The notes under the pieces are model-generated. The model did no database searches. It had not been told where the DNA came from and saw only the letters and a program-made list of their open reading frames with translations. Below, in pieces: positions 7,308-16,125 of a stretch of 64,000 nucleotides of DNA (the first letter of the stretch is position 1; each line of letters starts with the position of its first letter). The position numbers were made by a program, and so were the translations under genes. Location: assembly GCA_041855445.1 (NCBI GenBank), contig JBHAEG010000022.1, positions 1 to 64,000 of the forward strand, given 5' to 3'. This DNA comes from Faucicola sp041855445 (GTDB lineage: Bacteria; Pseudomonadota; Gammaproteobacteria; Pseudomonadales; Moraxellaceae).

Positions 7308-7733
7308 TTACTCAATCACTTCTCGTAATTTCTGTGCTAATTGTGCTAATTCTGTTGCATCAGCTAAATCACCTTCATGTTTTTTTAGTTCAAAAATATG
7401 ACCTGGAATTAAATGAACATGATAGTGAAACACAGATTGTCCAGCTTGAGCATTATTTAACTGCATTTGTACCACGCCTTCACGGTTTAAAACCTGACGT
7501 TGAGCTTTCATAATTTTTTTGGCGGTGTCAAATACTGCTGAAATATATTCCGCTGGTAAATCAGATAATTCAACAGCTTCATATTTTGGAATAACCAACA
7601 CATGTCCAACTGCCATTGGCATAATATCCATAAAGGCAAAAGTTTTATCATCTTCATAAACTTTATGGCTTGGAATTTCGCCTCGTAAAATTTTTGCAAA
7701 AATATTTTGGTTGTCATAAACTAAATTTGCCAT
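7308..7733 (-). CDS. HIT-family nucleotide hydrolase/transferase
   Basis: A 141-residue histidine-triad protein. The triad His103-x-His105-x-His107 lies in HYHVHLIPG, and the N-terminus has the usual FAKILRGEIP. HIT proteins hydrolyse nucleoside phosphoramidates or dinucleoside polyphosphates; the substrate here is not known. It starts two bases after the stop of the upstream serine hydrolase gene and is the last gene of a long minus-strand run ended by the 7260-7305 terminator. Confidence 0.9.
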   Translation of the reverse strand: MANLVYDNQNIFAKILRGEIPSHKVYEDDKTFAFMDIMPMAVGHVLVIPKYEAVELSDLPAEYISAVFDTAKKIMKAQRQVLNREGVVQMQLNNAQAGQSVFHYHVHLIPGHIFELKKHEGDLADATELAQLAQKLREVIE

Positions 7734-7735
7734 CT

Positions 7736-9031
7736 TTATTCCCTTTCTTCACTAAAAAATTTTAAAATGATTTCGTTGATAATAAACTGACGAATATCAG
7801 TGAGCATTGTTACATCATAATTATGCAAAAATGCTACGGCTAATTGTTGAGTTGGGTCACACCATGCAACAGAACCATTATAGCCCATATGTCCAAAAGC
7901 GTGTTGATAATTCTCGACTTTTTGACAAACACTAAAAACTCGATGATAGCCAAGTCGCCATTGCATCACCGCAGGCATAATTTTATCAAACTGATTATTT
8001 TGGATTTGGCTTAATTGTTGAAATACTGTCGGTGAAATGAGCGTTTTTCCTTGCCAGTGACCAGCATTTGCTAACATGGCATAAATTGTCGCCATGGCAT
8101 AACTAGTTGCAACGGCATTGGCTGCTGGAATTTTTGCTTGTAAACTGCTGGCATGGTGATAGTTAAATTGCCGACTGCCTACAGGCACTAGGGCAGAACG
8201 ATAATCATTGATATTAATATCATTGGGTGAGAAATATAATTGATTAATACGTTGCGTAGTTAATTTTTCTGATATACCTTGAGATGTTGCTAATTTTTGC
8301 CAACACGCATAAAAAGGTAAACTTTGATAAAATTCAAGCGTTTCTGTTGTATCTTCGTTTAAGGTTGGTTTATTGCGATGTTCTTTATCTCGGATTGGCA
8401 AAGCCACTTCAGATAGCTTTTCATCAGGCACGCCAAAAAATAATTGTCCTTGTATGCCTAATGGTTTAGCAAGGTATTCGTCTAAGGCTTGTTGTAGTGA
8501 TAAACCTGTGACTTTTTCGATAATACCACCTAAAATCCAACCTGAAACTAAGGCACTATAAGCAACAGGTTTTTCGTTATCATGCGAGATAGACATTTGT
8601 TTAACATTATCTAACATGGCTTGCCAGTCTAACATATCTTTAGCATGACTGGTGATTTGGGTAATGTCAAATAATCCTGCTGAGTGACTTAATATGTCAC
8701 TTAACTTAATGAATTCTTTACCATTTTTGTCAAATCCCTGCCAATATTTGGCAACATAACTGTCATAATTTAGCAATCTTTCTGATACTAAAATATGTAC
8801 TAAAGTTGCTAAAATGCCTTTACCTGTAGAAAAATTTAGTGATAAGGTGTGTGAATTCCAATAAGTTTGTTTGCCAGTTTGTTTATCAATACGGGCAATG
8901 CCAGATGATAATTGGCTGACCAGTTGCCCTTGATGGTAAATACATAAACTGCAACCACCTTGAGATTGATTTAAATCAAACTTATCAATGATGGTTTGTA
9001 ATTGTTGGTTTAATACAAGATAAGATTGCAT
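7736..9031 (-). CDS. Serine hydrolase of the class C beta-lactamase/esterase family
   Basis: A 431-residue protein of the PF00144 family. The catalytic SxxK is STGK at residues 68-71 and the second motif is YSA at 158-160. There is no signal peptide, so it is probably a cytoplasmic esterase (EstB-like) and not a periplasmic beta-lactamase. It sits in a minus-strand group with MaoC and DUF442 genes and is followed two bases later by the HIT gene. The start at ATG 9031 has only a weak ribosome site. Natural substrate unknown; resistance should not be assumed. Confidence 0.82.
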   Translation of the reverse strand: MQSYLVLNQQLQTIIDKFDLNQSQGGCSLCIYHQGQLVSQLSSGIARIDKQTGKQTYWNSHTLSLNFSTGKGILATLVHILVSERLLNYDSYVAKYWQGFDKNGKEFIKLSDILSHSAGLFDITQITSHAKDMLDWQAMLDNVKQMSISHDNEKPVAYSALVSGWILGGIIEKVTGLSLQQALDEYLAKPLGIQGQLFFGVPDEKLSEVALPIRDKEHRNKPTLNEDTTETLEFYQSLPFYACWQKLATSQGISEKLTTQRINQLYFSPNDININDYRSALVPVGSRQFNYHHASSLQAKIPAANAVATSYAMATIYAMLANAGHWQGKTLISPTVFQQLSQIQNNQFDKIMPAVMQWRLGYHRVFSVCQKVENYQHAFGHMGYNGSVAWCDPTQQLAVAFLHNYDVTMLTDIRQFIINEIILKFFSEERE

Positions 9032-9047
9032 GTGAATTCTATTCTAA

Positions 9048-9500
9048 TCAACGTGGTACTAATAAGCGATTGTGTACTTCTTGTTCTAGGCCTGTTAAAC
9101 CGTAGGCTTTGCCTCTTTCTATGGCTGTATCAATTTTACGTCCTCTTAACCAGCCAGCTCGTAAAGCCACGACCGCTCCAACGCGATTGCCAGATTTACA
9201 ATGTATCAATGTTTGTTTGCCCTGTGCATGACGAATGGCTTGGTCAAACTGCATAATAGCTGTTTGTTTTAAATCTTCAGCACCTTTGATGGGAATTTGT
9301 GTGTAATGGATACCTGCTTGTTCAATGGCTTGTTTCTCATCAAATGTTAATTCTTCATCTGGTTGTAGATTAATCACCCATTCTACACCTGCCTGTTGTA
9401 AAATATCAACATTTTCTGCTTGTAATGCTCCAGTCACCACGATGTTATTTTCAGGTGTTAGTACAGTTTCAAAGTGTTGTTTGAGCAAATCAACATTCAT
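9048..9500 (-). CDS. DUF442-type (beta-lactamase hydrolase-like) protein phosphatase
   Basis: A 150-residue protein with HCKSGNRVGA at residues 100-109: a Cys101 nucleophile and Arg106 in a CX4R loop, typical of the DUF442/BLH phosphatase-like proteins rather than classical CX5R tyrosine phosphatases. The N-terminal DILQQAGVEWVINLQPDEE matches the family opening. A strong AAGGAAG precedes the ATG. In other bacteria relatives are linked to sulfide oxidation or occur alone; neither setting is seen here. Activity on phosphotyrosine is plausible but untested. Confidence 0.75.
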   Translation of the reverse strand: MNVDLLKQHFETVLTPENNIVVTGALQAENVDILQQAGVEWVINLQPDEELTFDEKQAIEQAGIHYTQIPIKGAEDLKQTAIMQFDQAIRHAQGKQTLIHCKSGNRVGAVVALRAGWLRGRKIDTAIERGKAYGLTGLEQEVHNRLLVPR

Positions 9501-9524
9501 TTTTTATCTTCCTTTAAATATTGA

Positions 9525-10418
9525 TTAAATGGTTAAATCTTGTAAATGTCCGATTAAATGGGCTCGGTCATGCTTCATTGCATACACGCCAAAGTCAATG
9601 TGTTCATCTCGGTTATCAAATTTTGCGATAAATTCTGCTTCAGAGGGTAAAAAAATTGGTGATTTAAATGAAACAGTCACTCGATACGCATCAGGTAAAT
9701 CGCCCAATTGTGCTAAACATTTTGCTTTTGACCACATGCCATGTGCAATGGCTTTTGGAAAACCAAAGGCACGGGCAGATAATGGGTGCAAGTGAATTAA
9801 ATTAAAATCCCCAGATACAAATGCATAACGCCGTCCAATATCTTCGGCAACCTCCCAAAAATGACGGATATCATTATCATTCACCTCAGGTTTACTAATG
9901 GTGGGTTTAGGTTGGCTATTGGCTTCTTTCTTTTTAGTTTTTTGTCGAGATAAATACGTTGATACACCTTCCCAGACGAGTTTGCCTTGTTCATATACTT
10001 TAGTTTCAAAATCAAACTGTTGCCCTTTTTCATGGTCACGTAAATTAGCAAAGTTTACACTGATTTTAAAACTGGCGTGGTCACTGATTGGGCGATATTG
10101 GGTGACACTGTTTTCCACATGAACTAAGCCTAGCATAGGAAAAGGAAATGGCTCTTTAACCATCATATTCATTTGTAATGCTTGAGAAAGTACAGCAAAA
10201 TAAGTGGGCGGTAAATAACCATTAAAACTAAAACCACAAATTTTTCGGTAATCGGCTAAGTTTGCTTGGTCAATTTGTAAATTTTCTACAATATAAGTTG
10301 TATTTGGTAAGCTGTCTTTACTGACTTTATCACTTTCATTGATGGGTAGTAGACTTTTAATAATATTAGCATAGGTAGTGTGTGGCTTGGGTAGTTCATT
10401 AAAATATTGCTCAGACAT
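9525..10418 (-). CDS. MaoC-like (R)-specific enoyl-CoA hydratase
   Basis: A 297-residue double hot-dog protein. The hydratase motif is in the second half: SGDFNLIHLHP at residues 202-212 (Asp204, His209) followed by FPKAIAHGMW. The N-terminal half is a degenerate hot-dog, with a Lys/Gln-rich linker near 157-180. Proteins of this shape hydrate 2-enoyl-CoA or enoyl-ACP. GAGGAAATATTC before the ATG gives a good start, and a promoter with a near-consensus -35 stands just upstream, so transcription of maoC and the three genes after it may be partly independent of mnmG. Confidence 0.82.
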   Translation of the reverse strand: MSEQYFNELPKPHTTYANIIKSLLPINESDKVSKDSLPNTTYIVENLQIDQANLADYRKICGFSFNGYLPPTYFAVLSQALQMNMMVKEPFPFPMLGLVHVENSVTQYRPISDHASFKISVNFANLRDHEKGQQFDFETKVYEQGKLVWEGVSTYLSRQKTKKKEANSQPKPTISKPEVNDNDIRHFWEVAEDIGRRYAFVSGDFNLIHLHPLSARAFGFPKAIAHGMWSKAKCLAQLGDLPDAYRVTVSFKSPIFLPSEAEFIAKFDNRDEHIDFGVYAMKHDRAHLIGHLQDLTI

Positions 10419-10454
10419 GAATATTTCCTCAACCTAAAAAAATGTTTAACCAAG

Positions 10455-10483
10455 ATTATGACAGGTTATTACTAGAATGTCAC
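10455..10483 (-). promoter_or_regulatory. Sigma-70 promoter upstream of the MaoC gene
   Basis: On the minus strand GTGACA (10483-10478) and CATAAT (10460-10455) are 17 bases apart, matching 10 of 12 consensus bases. It lies in the 104-base gap after the AEC transporter gene. Confidence 0.6.
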
Positions 10484-10522
10484 AAGTTTTTATACAAAAA
10501 ATGTAAACGAATGTACACTGAA

Positions 10523-11482
10523 CTACATCATTTCTAAATGACGTAAAATTACTACGCCAAACCCTGCACTAAACATTGATGCAAATGTGGTAAATCCTAA
10601 AATATTAGCAGCAATCACATCGTTACCTCCCATCGAACGAGCCATGACATAACTTGCCGCAGCCACAGGTGTTGCCGAGATTAAAAATAATACCCCCATA
10701 TCCATACCTGAAAAGCCAAATAATAAACCAATAAAAACCGTTAAAATTGGGGCAATGACTAAGCGTCCAATACTTGATTGTAATGACACGCCAGAAAGTT
10801 TAAACATACTGTCTAATTTAAAAGTTGCTCCTGCACATATTAACGCTAGAGGTAGTGCAATGCCTGATAATAAATTGCCAGTTTTATTGACCATTTCGGG
10901 TATAGTAAATGGTAATTCTTTGATAATAATGGCAAGTATAATGGCAATAATCAGAGGATTGCTGATAATTTTTTTAAATATGGGGGTTAAAGTATGCCAA
11001 AGATTATGAGTTGCATTCGTTTTATCAGGAATGGTTAAAGTAATGACAGCTAACACATTGAACAATAAAGTTAAAGCACCAGCTAATACGGCTCCCATAC
11101 CAACACCCTCATCACCATACGCATTAGCAATCATCGCTAAACCAACTAACGCCGTATTACCACGAAATACCCCTTGTACAAAAACGCCTCTATTTCGTGG
11201 ATTATCAATAAAATAACGTGCGTAAATTTCCGCCCCGATAAATAATAGCATAGTCACGATGACACCTGCTAAAATCAAACTTAGTTGAGCTTTATAATCA
11301 ACATTGGTTTTTAATAAACTAAAAAATAGTAAACAAGGTAACGAATAGTTAAACACAAGTTGCGAAGCCTGTTCGCAAAAATGATTATCAATTTGACTGG
11401 TGCGTTTTAGCCACCAGCCTAACGCCATTAGTGCGACGTTTGGCAAAGTGACTTGCATGGAAAATAATAATGCTTCTAGCAT
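10523..11482 (-). CDS. AEC (auxin efflux carrier) family transporter
   Basis: A 319-residue membrane protein with about ten hydrophobic segments split in two halves by a charged loop near 150-165, as in the AEC family (PF03547). Glycine/proline breaks in the middle of helices, such as GNTALVG near residue 110 and GATFKLD in the second half, are typical. Bacterial members export or import malate, malonate or other organic acids; substrate not predictable. It begins 24 bases after mnmG and shows no Shine-Dalgarno, so translation may depend on coupling to mnmG. Confidence 0.82.
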   Translation of the reverse strand: MLEALLFSMQVTLPNVALMALGWWLKRTSQIDNHFCEQASQLVFNYSLPCLLFFSLLKTNVDYKAQLSLILAGVIVTMLLFIGAEIYARYFIDNPRNRGVFVQGVFRGNTALVGLAMIANAYGDEGVGMGAVLAGALTLLFNVLAVITLTIPDKTNATHNLWHTLTPIFKKIISNPLIIAIILAIIIKELPFTIPEMVNKTGNLLSGIALPLALICAGATFKLDSMFKLSGVSLQSSIGRLVIAPILTVFIGLLFGFSGMDMGVLFLISATPVAAASYVMARSMGGNDVIAANILGFTTFASMFSAGFGVVILRHLEMM

Positions 11483-11506
11483 TTAATTAGTCATAATCTC
11501 GTTTAT

Positions 11507-13396
11507 TTAGTTTTCACCATTCATGCTTTTGATTTTCTTTAATTTTTTTACCATCATGGCTAATAATGTCACACCTGCAGGAGTAACGCCACTAATGCGA
11601 CTAGCCTGCCCTAAGGTCGCAGGTCGAATGTGTGATAACTTTTGTACAATTTCATTTGATAAACCTGATACAGACGCATAATCAAAATCTGCTGGTAATG
11701 GTGTATTTTCTAAACGTTTCATTTGTTCGATTTCGTCACGTTGTCTATCAATGTATCCTGCGTACTTCACCCCAATTTCGATTTGTTCACCAACTTCATC
11801 GGATACATTGGATTGTGAGATTTCGGCAATATCTTGAAAAGTAATATTAGGACGTTTTAATAAATCTAGCATATTATTTTCTTTAGATAAGACTTCATTT
11901 GTTTTGCTAGTAAATGCTTGTCCTAACGCATTATTTGGTGAAGCCCATAGACCTTTTAGACGTTCAGTTTCTCGCTCGATACTTTCCATTTTTTCGTTAT
12001 AACGTTGCCAACGTGCCTCATCAACTAAACCAAATTTGCGTCCAATTTCAGTCAGACGTTGGTCAGCATTATCTTCTCGTAATAACAAACGATATTCGGC
12101 ACGGCTAGTGAACATTCGATATGGTTCTTTTGTACCATTGGTGATTAAATCATCAACCAACACGCCAATATACGCTTGGTCTCGGCGAGGTATCCAAGGC
12201 TCTTTACCTTGTGTGCGTAATCCTGCATTTAACCCTGCCAGTAACCCTTGCGAAGCTGCCTCTTCATAGCCTGTTGTACCATTGATTTGTCCTGCAAAGT
12301 ATAAATTTTCAATAGATTTAGTTTCTAAACTTGGCTTTAAATTTTGTGGGTCAAAATAGTCATATTCAATGGCATAGCCTGCCCGTAAAATATGAGCATT
12401 TTCTAACCCTTTCATTGAACGTACGAGTGCTAATTGAATATCAAATGGTAAACTGGTCGAAATACCATTAGGATACAATTCATGGGTTGTTAATCCTTCT
12501 GGTTCAATAAAGATTTGATGGCTATTTTTATCAGCAAAACGATGAATTTTATCCTCGATAGATGGGCAATAGCGAGGCCCTACACCTTCAATGACACCAG
12601 AATACATTGGCGAGCGGTCAAGTCCACTACGAATAATGTCATGAGTTTTTTCATTGGTATGCGTAATATAACAATTAACCTGCTGTGGATGCATGGACAC
12701 ATCGCCCATATACGACATCACAGGTAGTGGCGTATCCCCTGCTTGAACCGTCATTACGCTAAAATCAACAGTTCTAGCGTCAATACGAGGCGGTGTGCCT
12801 GTTTTTAATCGCCCAACAGGTAATTTTAGTTCTCGTAACCGCTCCGCTAAGCGAATTGATGGTGGGTCGCCTGCTCGTCCGCCTTTATACTGCTCCAGTC
12901 CAATATGAATAGTACCACCCAAAAATGTACCAGATGTTAAAACCACCGCCCCACAGCGAAACTCAATCCCTGCCTGCGTCACCACAGCTACAGCTTTACC
13001 ATTTTCTATTAAAATATCATCAGCACCTTGCTGAAAAATATCTAAATTGGCTTGATTTTCTAAAATATAACGAATGGCAGATTTATATAAAACTCTGTCA
13101 GCTTGGGCGCGTGTGGCTCGTACAGCAGCCCCTTTGCGACTGTTTAATACCCGAAACTGAATACCCGCTTTATCAGTTGCTAATGCCATCGCCCCACCTA
13201 ACGCATCAACCTCACGCACTAAATGTGACTTACCAATGCCACCAATGGCAGGATTACAGCTCATTTGTCCCAAAGTTTCGATATTATGGGTTAATAACAA
13301 GGTTTGTTGCCCCATGCGTGCTGCTGCCAGAGCAGCCTCTGTGCCTGCATGACCACCACCAATTACCACCACATCATAAATCTTTGGATATTTCAT
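11507..13396 (-). CDS. mnmG: tRNA uridine-5-carboxymethylaminomethyl synthase MnmG
   Basis: A 629-residue protein of normal MnmG length. The FAD-binding GGGHAGTEAA is at residues 13-22, followed by the family blocks CNPAIGGIGKSHLVREVDALGG and FAGQINGTTGYEEAA. With MnmE it installs cmnm5 on U34 of several tRNAs, with FAD and methylene-tetrahydrofolate. In many bacteria mnmG sits directly beside rsmG-parA-parB; here that trio is about 26 kb away in the other orientation. The gene for its U34 thiolation partner, mnmA, is also in this window at 55180-56358. Confidence 0.96.
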   Translation of the reverse strand: MKYPKIYDVVVIGGGHAGTEAALAAARMGQQTLLLTHNIETLGQMSCNPAIGGIGKSHLVREVDALGGAMALATDKAGIQFRVLNSRKGAAVRATRAQADRVLYKSAIRYILENQANLDIFQQGADDILIENGKAVAVVTQAGIEFRCGAVVLTSGTFLGGTIHIGLEQYKGGRAGDPPSIRLAERLRELKLPVGRLKTGTPPRIDARTVDFSVMTVQAGDTPLPVMSYMGDVSMHPQQVNCYITHTNEKTHDIIRSGLDRSPMYSGVIEGVGPRYCPSIEDKIHRFADKNSHQIFIEPEGLTTHELYPNGISTSLPFDIQLALVRSMKGLENAHILRAGYAIEYDYFDPQNLKPSLETKSIENLYFAGQINGTTGYEEAASQGLLAGLNAGLRTQGKEPWIPRRDQAYIGVLVDDLITNGTKEPYRMFTSRAEYRLLLREDNADQRLTEIGRKFGLVDEARWQRYNEKMESIERETERLKGLWASPNNALGQAFTSKTNEVLSKENNMLDLLKRPNITFQDIAEISQSNVSDEVGEQIEIGVKYAGYIDRQRDEIEQMKRLENTPLPADFDYASVSGLSNEIVQKLSHIRPATLGQASRISGVTPAGVTLLAMMVKKLKKIKSMNGEN

Positions 13397-13435
13397 TGTC
13401 TTGCCCTATCTTATCTTTTGCAAAATAACGTTAAA

Positions 13436-14317
13436 TTATAACATGATTTTTTCATGAAAATAAAAATCCTGTTGTGCTTTATATACAAAAATAGGTGAAA
13501 TTTTTGCACGAGCTGGTCGAAAAACCTGTTCGTCTTGATAAAAATCTAATAGATAATTATCTAAATGAAATTTTGGAATACCTGCAACAGGTAATGGCTG
13601 AAATTTAATAAGTTGATGAATAAATTGAGATAATACACTTGTTAAAAAACCATCAATTTTTTCTCGCTGTTCAACGATAGAGTAAGAAAACCAATCATTA
13701 GGCACAAAAATTAATAATGTATGCGAACAAATATTTTTACGAGGGTTAATTAATTTTTCTAATAACGCATGACCAAATGCCATAAAAGCGGTTGTTTGTT
13801 TAGTAAGTAACCAATCATTTCGTAATTGCCATAATGCCGACTGCCATTGAAAATTTTGTAAATATTCTAATAATTGTTGGTTATTACTGACCACAATCCC
13901 GCCATTTTCATCAAATAATGTCAAAGCATTGCGTAATGCTGAACGAACGGATTGTATGCCATGTTGTTGGATATCTTGATAATGTAAATAATTTAGCATT
14001 GTTTTAGTTTTAGGAAAATTTAACCAAATCAAACCATTTAATAAATCATGAAAATTATCTCTGGTTGGGATTTGTCCTGTGTTAGCAATAAAGGTTTCAT
14101 AGGCGGTATGTTCAGGTAACATCATTTGTGGAACAAATTGTAAATCATTGCCTTGAAAATTTTTCCAAAGGTGATGGCTGAATAATTGACAATGTATTAA
14201 TTGATTATTTAGCCAATCAGAAATATTTTTATGATTAGTGACGGGTTGTTTAGGAATAGTAAGATAGTGATACCAAGGTTGTTGCCAATCAATTTGTTCA
14301 TAAAGATGATGTATCAT
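13436..14317 (-). CDS. DUF3025 domain protein
   Basis: A 293-residue protein recognised as DUF3025 from the block DNFHDLLNGLIWLNFPKTK (residues about 101-120) and ALTLFDENGGIVV (about 150-163). No signal peptide or membrane segment. The function of the family is unknown. It is first in a long minus-strand run and ends 39 bases before mnmG, so the two may be co-transcribed. Confidence 0.75.
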   Translation of the reverse strand: MIHHLYEQIDWQQPWYHYLTIPKQPVTNHKNISDWLNNQLIHCQLFSHHLWKNFQGNDLQFVPQMMLPEHTAYETFIANTGQIPTRDNFHDLLNGLIWLNFPKTKTMLNYLHYQDIQQHGIQSVRSALRNALTLFDENGGIVVSNNQQLLEYLQNFQWQSALWQLRNDWLLTKQTTAFMAFGHALLEKLINPRKNICSHTLLIFVPNDWFSYSIVEQREKIDGFLTSVLSQFIHQLIKFQPLPVAGIPKFHLDNYLLDFYQDEQVFRPARAKISPIFVYKAQQDFYFHEKIML

Positions 14318-14350
14318 AATTAGTTACCATGATAAAAAATGAATATTAAT

Positions 14351-14379
14351 AAAAAACCCATCTCGTAAGAAATGGGTTT
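14351..14379 (-). terminator. Rho-independent terminator after aceF
   Basis: An 8-bp stem (14372-14379 with 14354-14361) carries T-rich sequence on the minus strand (positions 14356-14351), 22 bases past the aceF stop. Confidence 0.75.
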
Positions 14380-14400
14380 GTTTATTGAAATGCTAAAATA

Positions 14401-16047
14401 TTATAATAAAATACGGCGAGGGTCAGCCAGTAGTTTAGCAATATAGCGAGTAAACACGGCAGCATCAGCACCATTAATGACTCGATGGTCATATGATAAT
14501 GACAATGGTAACATGAGACGAGGCTCAAAACTTTGAGTAGAGGCGTTCCAACGTGGTTGCATTGAGGCTTCGCTTACACCTAAAATACCTACTTGAGGCC
14601 AGTTTACTAGCGGGGTAAACGCTGTTCCACCTAAATTTCCTTGACTAGAAATGGTGAATGATGCACCAGTAAGTTCTTTTGCCCCTAGTTTTTTATCACG
14701 AGCTTTTAATGCTAATTCGCCAATTTCTTTGGCGATTTGTTTAATGCCTTTGTTTTGTACATCTCTAATGACTGGTACAGTTAAACCATCATTAGTGGCA
14801 ACGGCAAAGCCCATATGCACTGTTTTACGAATGATAATTTGTGTATTATCATCAGTTAAATGGCTATTAAATTTTGGGAATTCCATCAGGGCGTAAGCGG
14901 TTGCCTTCATGATAAATGCCAAAATAGTTAAGCTGATGCCTTGTTTTTTCAGCTCATCTTTTAGTTCACTACGTAATTTTTCTGTATCAGTAATATCTGA
15001 TAGGTCAAATTGCGTTACTTGTGGTAAATAGGTATTGTAGTTTAACTGTGGAATAGAAACTTTTTGTAGACGACTTAAATCTTGGGTTTCTAATTCGCCC
15101 CAAATGTCTGTTTTGCTCATATCTGGTAAGGCAGGCAAACCAGAACGCTCAACAACGGTTGATGGTGACGCAGTTTGGGTGACTGGGTTTTGTAAGCGTT
15201 GTTTTACATAACCAAAAACATCTTCTTTTAAAATACGTCCATTAACGCCTGTGCCTTTGACTTCAGCGATATTTACGCCAAGCTGACGGGTAATTTTACG
15301 CACAGCAGGTCCAGCATAGACATTTGCAAGCAAGGCATTGACTTGATTTTCATTAAGTTTGTCATTGGTTTCTGGGGCTTTTGTCACTGGGGAAGCTGGT
15401 GAAACAAACGTAGTTTCTACTTTTTCTGGAGTAGCAGGAGCGACTTTATCCAGTGTTGGCTGACTGGCAGGCAAGCTATTGATGCTAGCAATGGTAATAA
15501 ACGCTTGTCCATTGGTGATGGTATCGCCAGTTTGAATGAGTAATTTTACCACCTTACCGCTAACAGGGGCTGGCACTTCAACGGACGCTTTGTCTGATTC
15601 AACTAAAACAATAGGTTGGTCTTTTTCTACAGTATCACCTTCTGCAATCATCAATTCGCTAACTTGGGCTTGTTCTACGCCTAAGTCAGGGAAATTATAG
15701 GTATTTTCAGCAGTCGTTTGTGCAGGTTGGCTAACGGCTGGTTGTTCAATGACAGCAGGAGTTTCAACGATGTTAGCTTGTTGAGCAACGGTGGTTACTT
15801 GTTGTGGCTCGCTGATGATTTCGCTAGTTTCTACTTGAACTAAGACATCGCCTTCTTTGACTTTATCACCAATGTTAATTGCAATGTGAGTGATTTTTCC
15901 AGCAACAGTAGCAGGTACTTCAACAGATGCTTTGTCTGATTCTAAAAGTACAATGTTATCATCAATCGCAATGACATCACCAACTTTTACCATAATTTCG
16001 CTAACTTCGGCACTTTCAACGCCCAAATCAGGGGTTTTAATTTCCAT
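14401..16047 (-). CDS. aceF: Pyruvate dehydrogenase E2, dihydrolipoyl acetyltransferase
   Basis: A 548-residue E2. Two lipoyl domains carry DKASVEVP, with lipoyl lysines at 39 and 153, joined by Ala/Pro/Thr/Val-rich linkers. A peripheral subunit-binding domain spans about 237-276 (AGPAVRKITRQLGV). The catalytic domain ends with SYDHRVINGADAA (His521). It transfers the acetyl group from E1 to CoA and forms the core of the complex. It follows aceE on the same strand with a 78-base gap holding a hairpin. No lpd (E3) gene is adjacent. AAGGA precedes the ATG. Confidence 0.95.
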   Translation of the reverse strand: MEIKTPDLGVESAEVSEIMVKVGDVIAIDDNIVLLESDKASVEVPATVAGKITHIAINIGDKVKEGDVLVQVETSEIISEPQQVTTVAQQANIVETPAVIEQPAVSQPAQTTAENTYNFPDLGVEQAQVSELMIAEGDTVEKDQPIVLVESDKASVEVPAPVSGKVVKLLIQTGDTITNGQAFITIASINSLPASQPTLDKVAPATPEKVETTFVSPASPVTKAPETNDKLNENQVNALLANVYAGPAVRKITRQLGVNIAEVKGTGVNGRILKEDVFGYVKQRLQNPVTQTASPSTVVERSGLPALPDMSKTDIWGELETQDLSRLQKVSIPQLNYNTYLPQVTQFDLSDITDTEKLRSELKDELKKQGISLTILAFIMKATAYALMEFPKFNSHLTDDNTQIIIRKTVHMGFAVATNDGLTVPVIRDVQNKGIKQIAKEIGELALKARDKKLGAKELTGASFTISSQGNLGGTAFTPLVNWPQVGILGVSEASMQPRWNASTQSFEPRLMLPLSLSYDHRVINGADAAVFTRYIAKLLADPRRILL

Positions 16048-16075
16048 GTTTTTATCCTTTTTGATAGGGTGAATG

Positions 16076-16112
16076 AATAAAACTTACGCCATGATTTGAC
16101 GTAAGCTTTATT
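16076..16112 (-). terminator. Intercistronic hairpin between aceE and aceF
   Basis: Arms 16100-16112 and 16076-16088 pair over 13 bases with one G-U. On the minus strand the 3' arm ends in TTTTATT, so it may act as a partial terminator or 3' stabiliser that tunes the E1:E2 ratio. Confidence 0.5.
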
Positions 16113-16125
16113 AATTAAAGTTTAA

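Noticed and set aside
7736..9031. Beta-lactamase resistance gene
   Set aside because: It has SxxK and YSA but no signal peptide and sits among metabolic genes; an esterase or other hydrolase is more likely.
12925..13428. 167-codon open frame on the plus strand
   Set aside because: It is antisense to mnmG, a highly conserved gene, and its His/Pro/Leu-rich product is typical of shadow frames.
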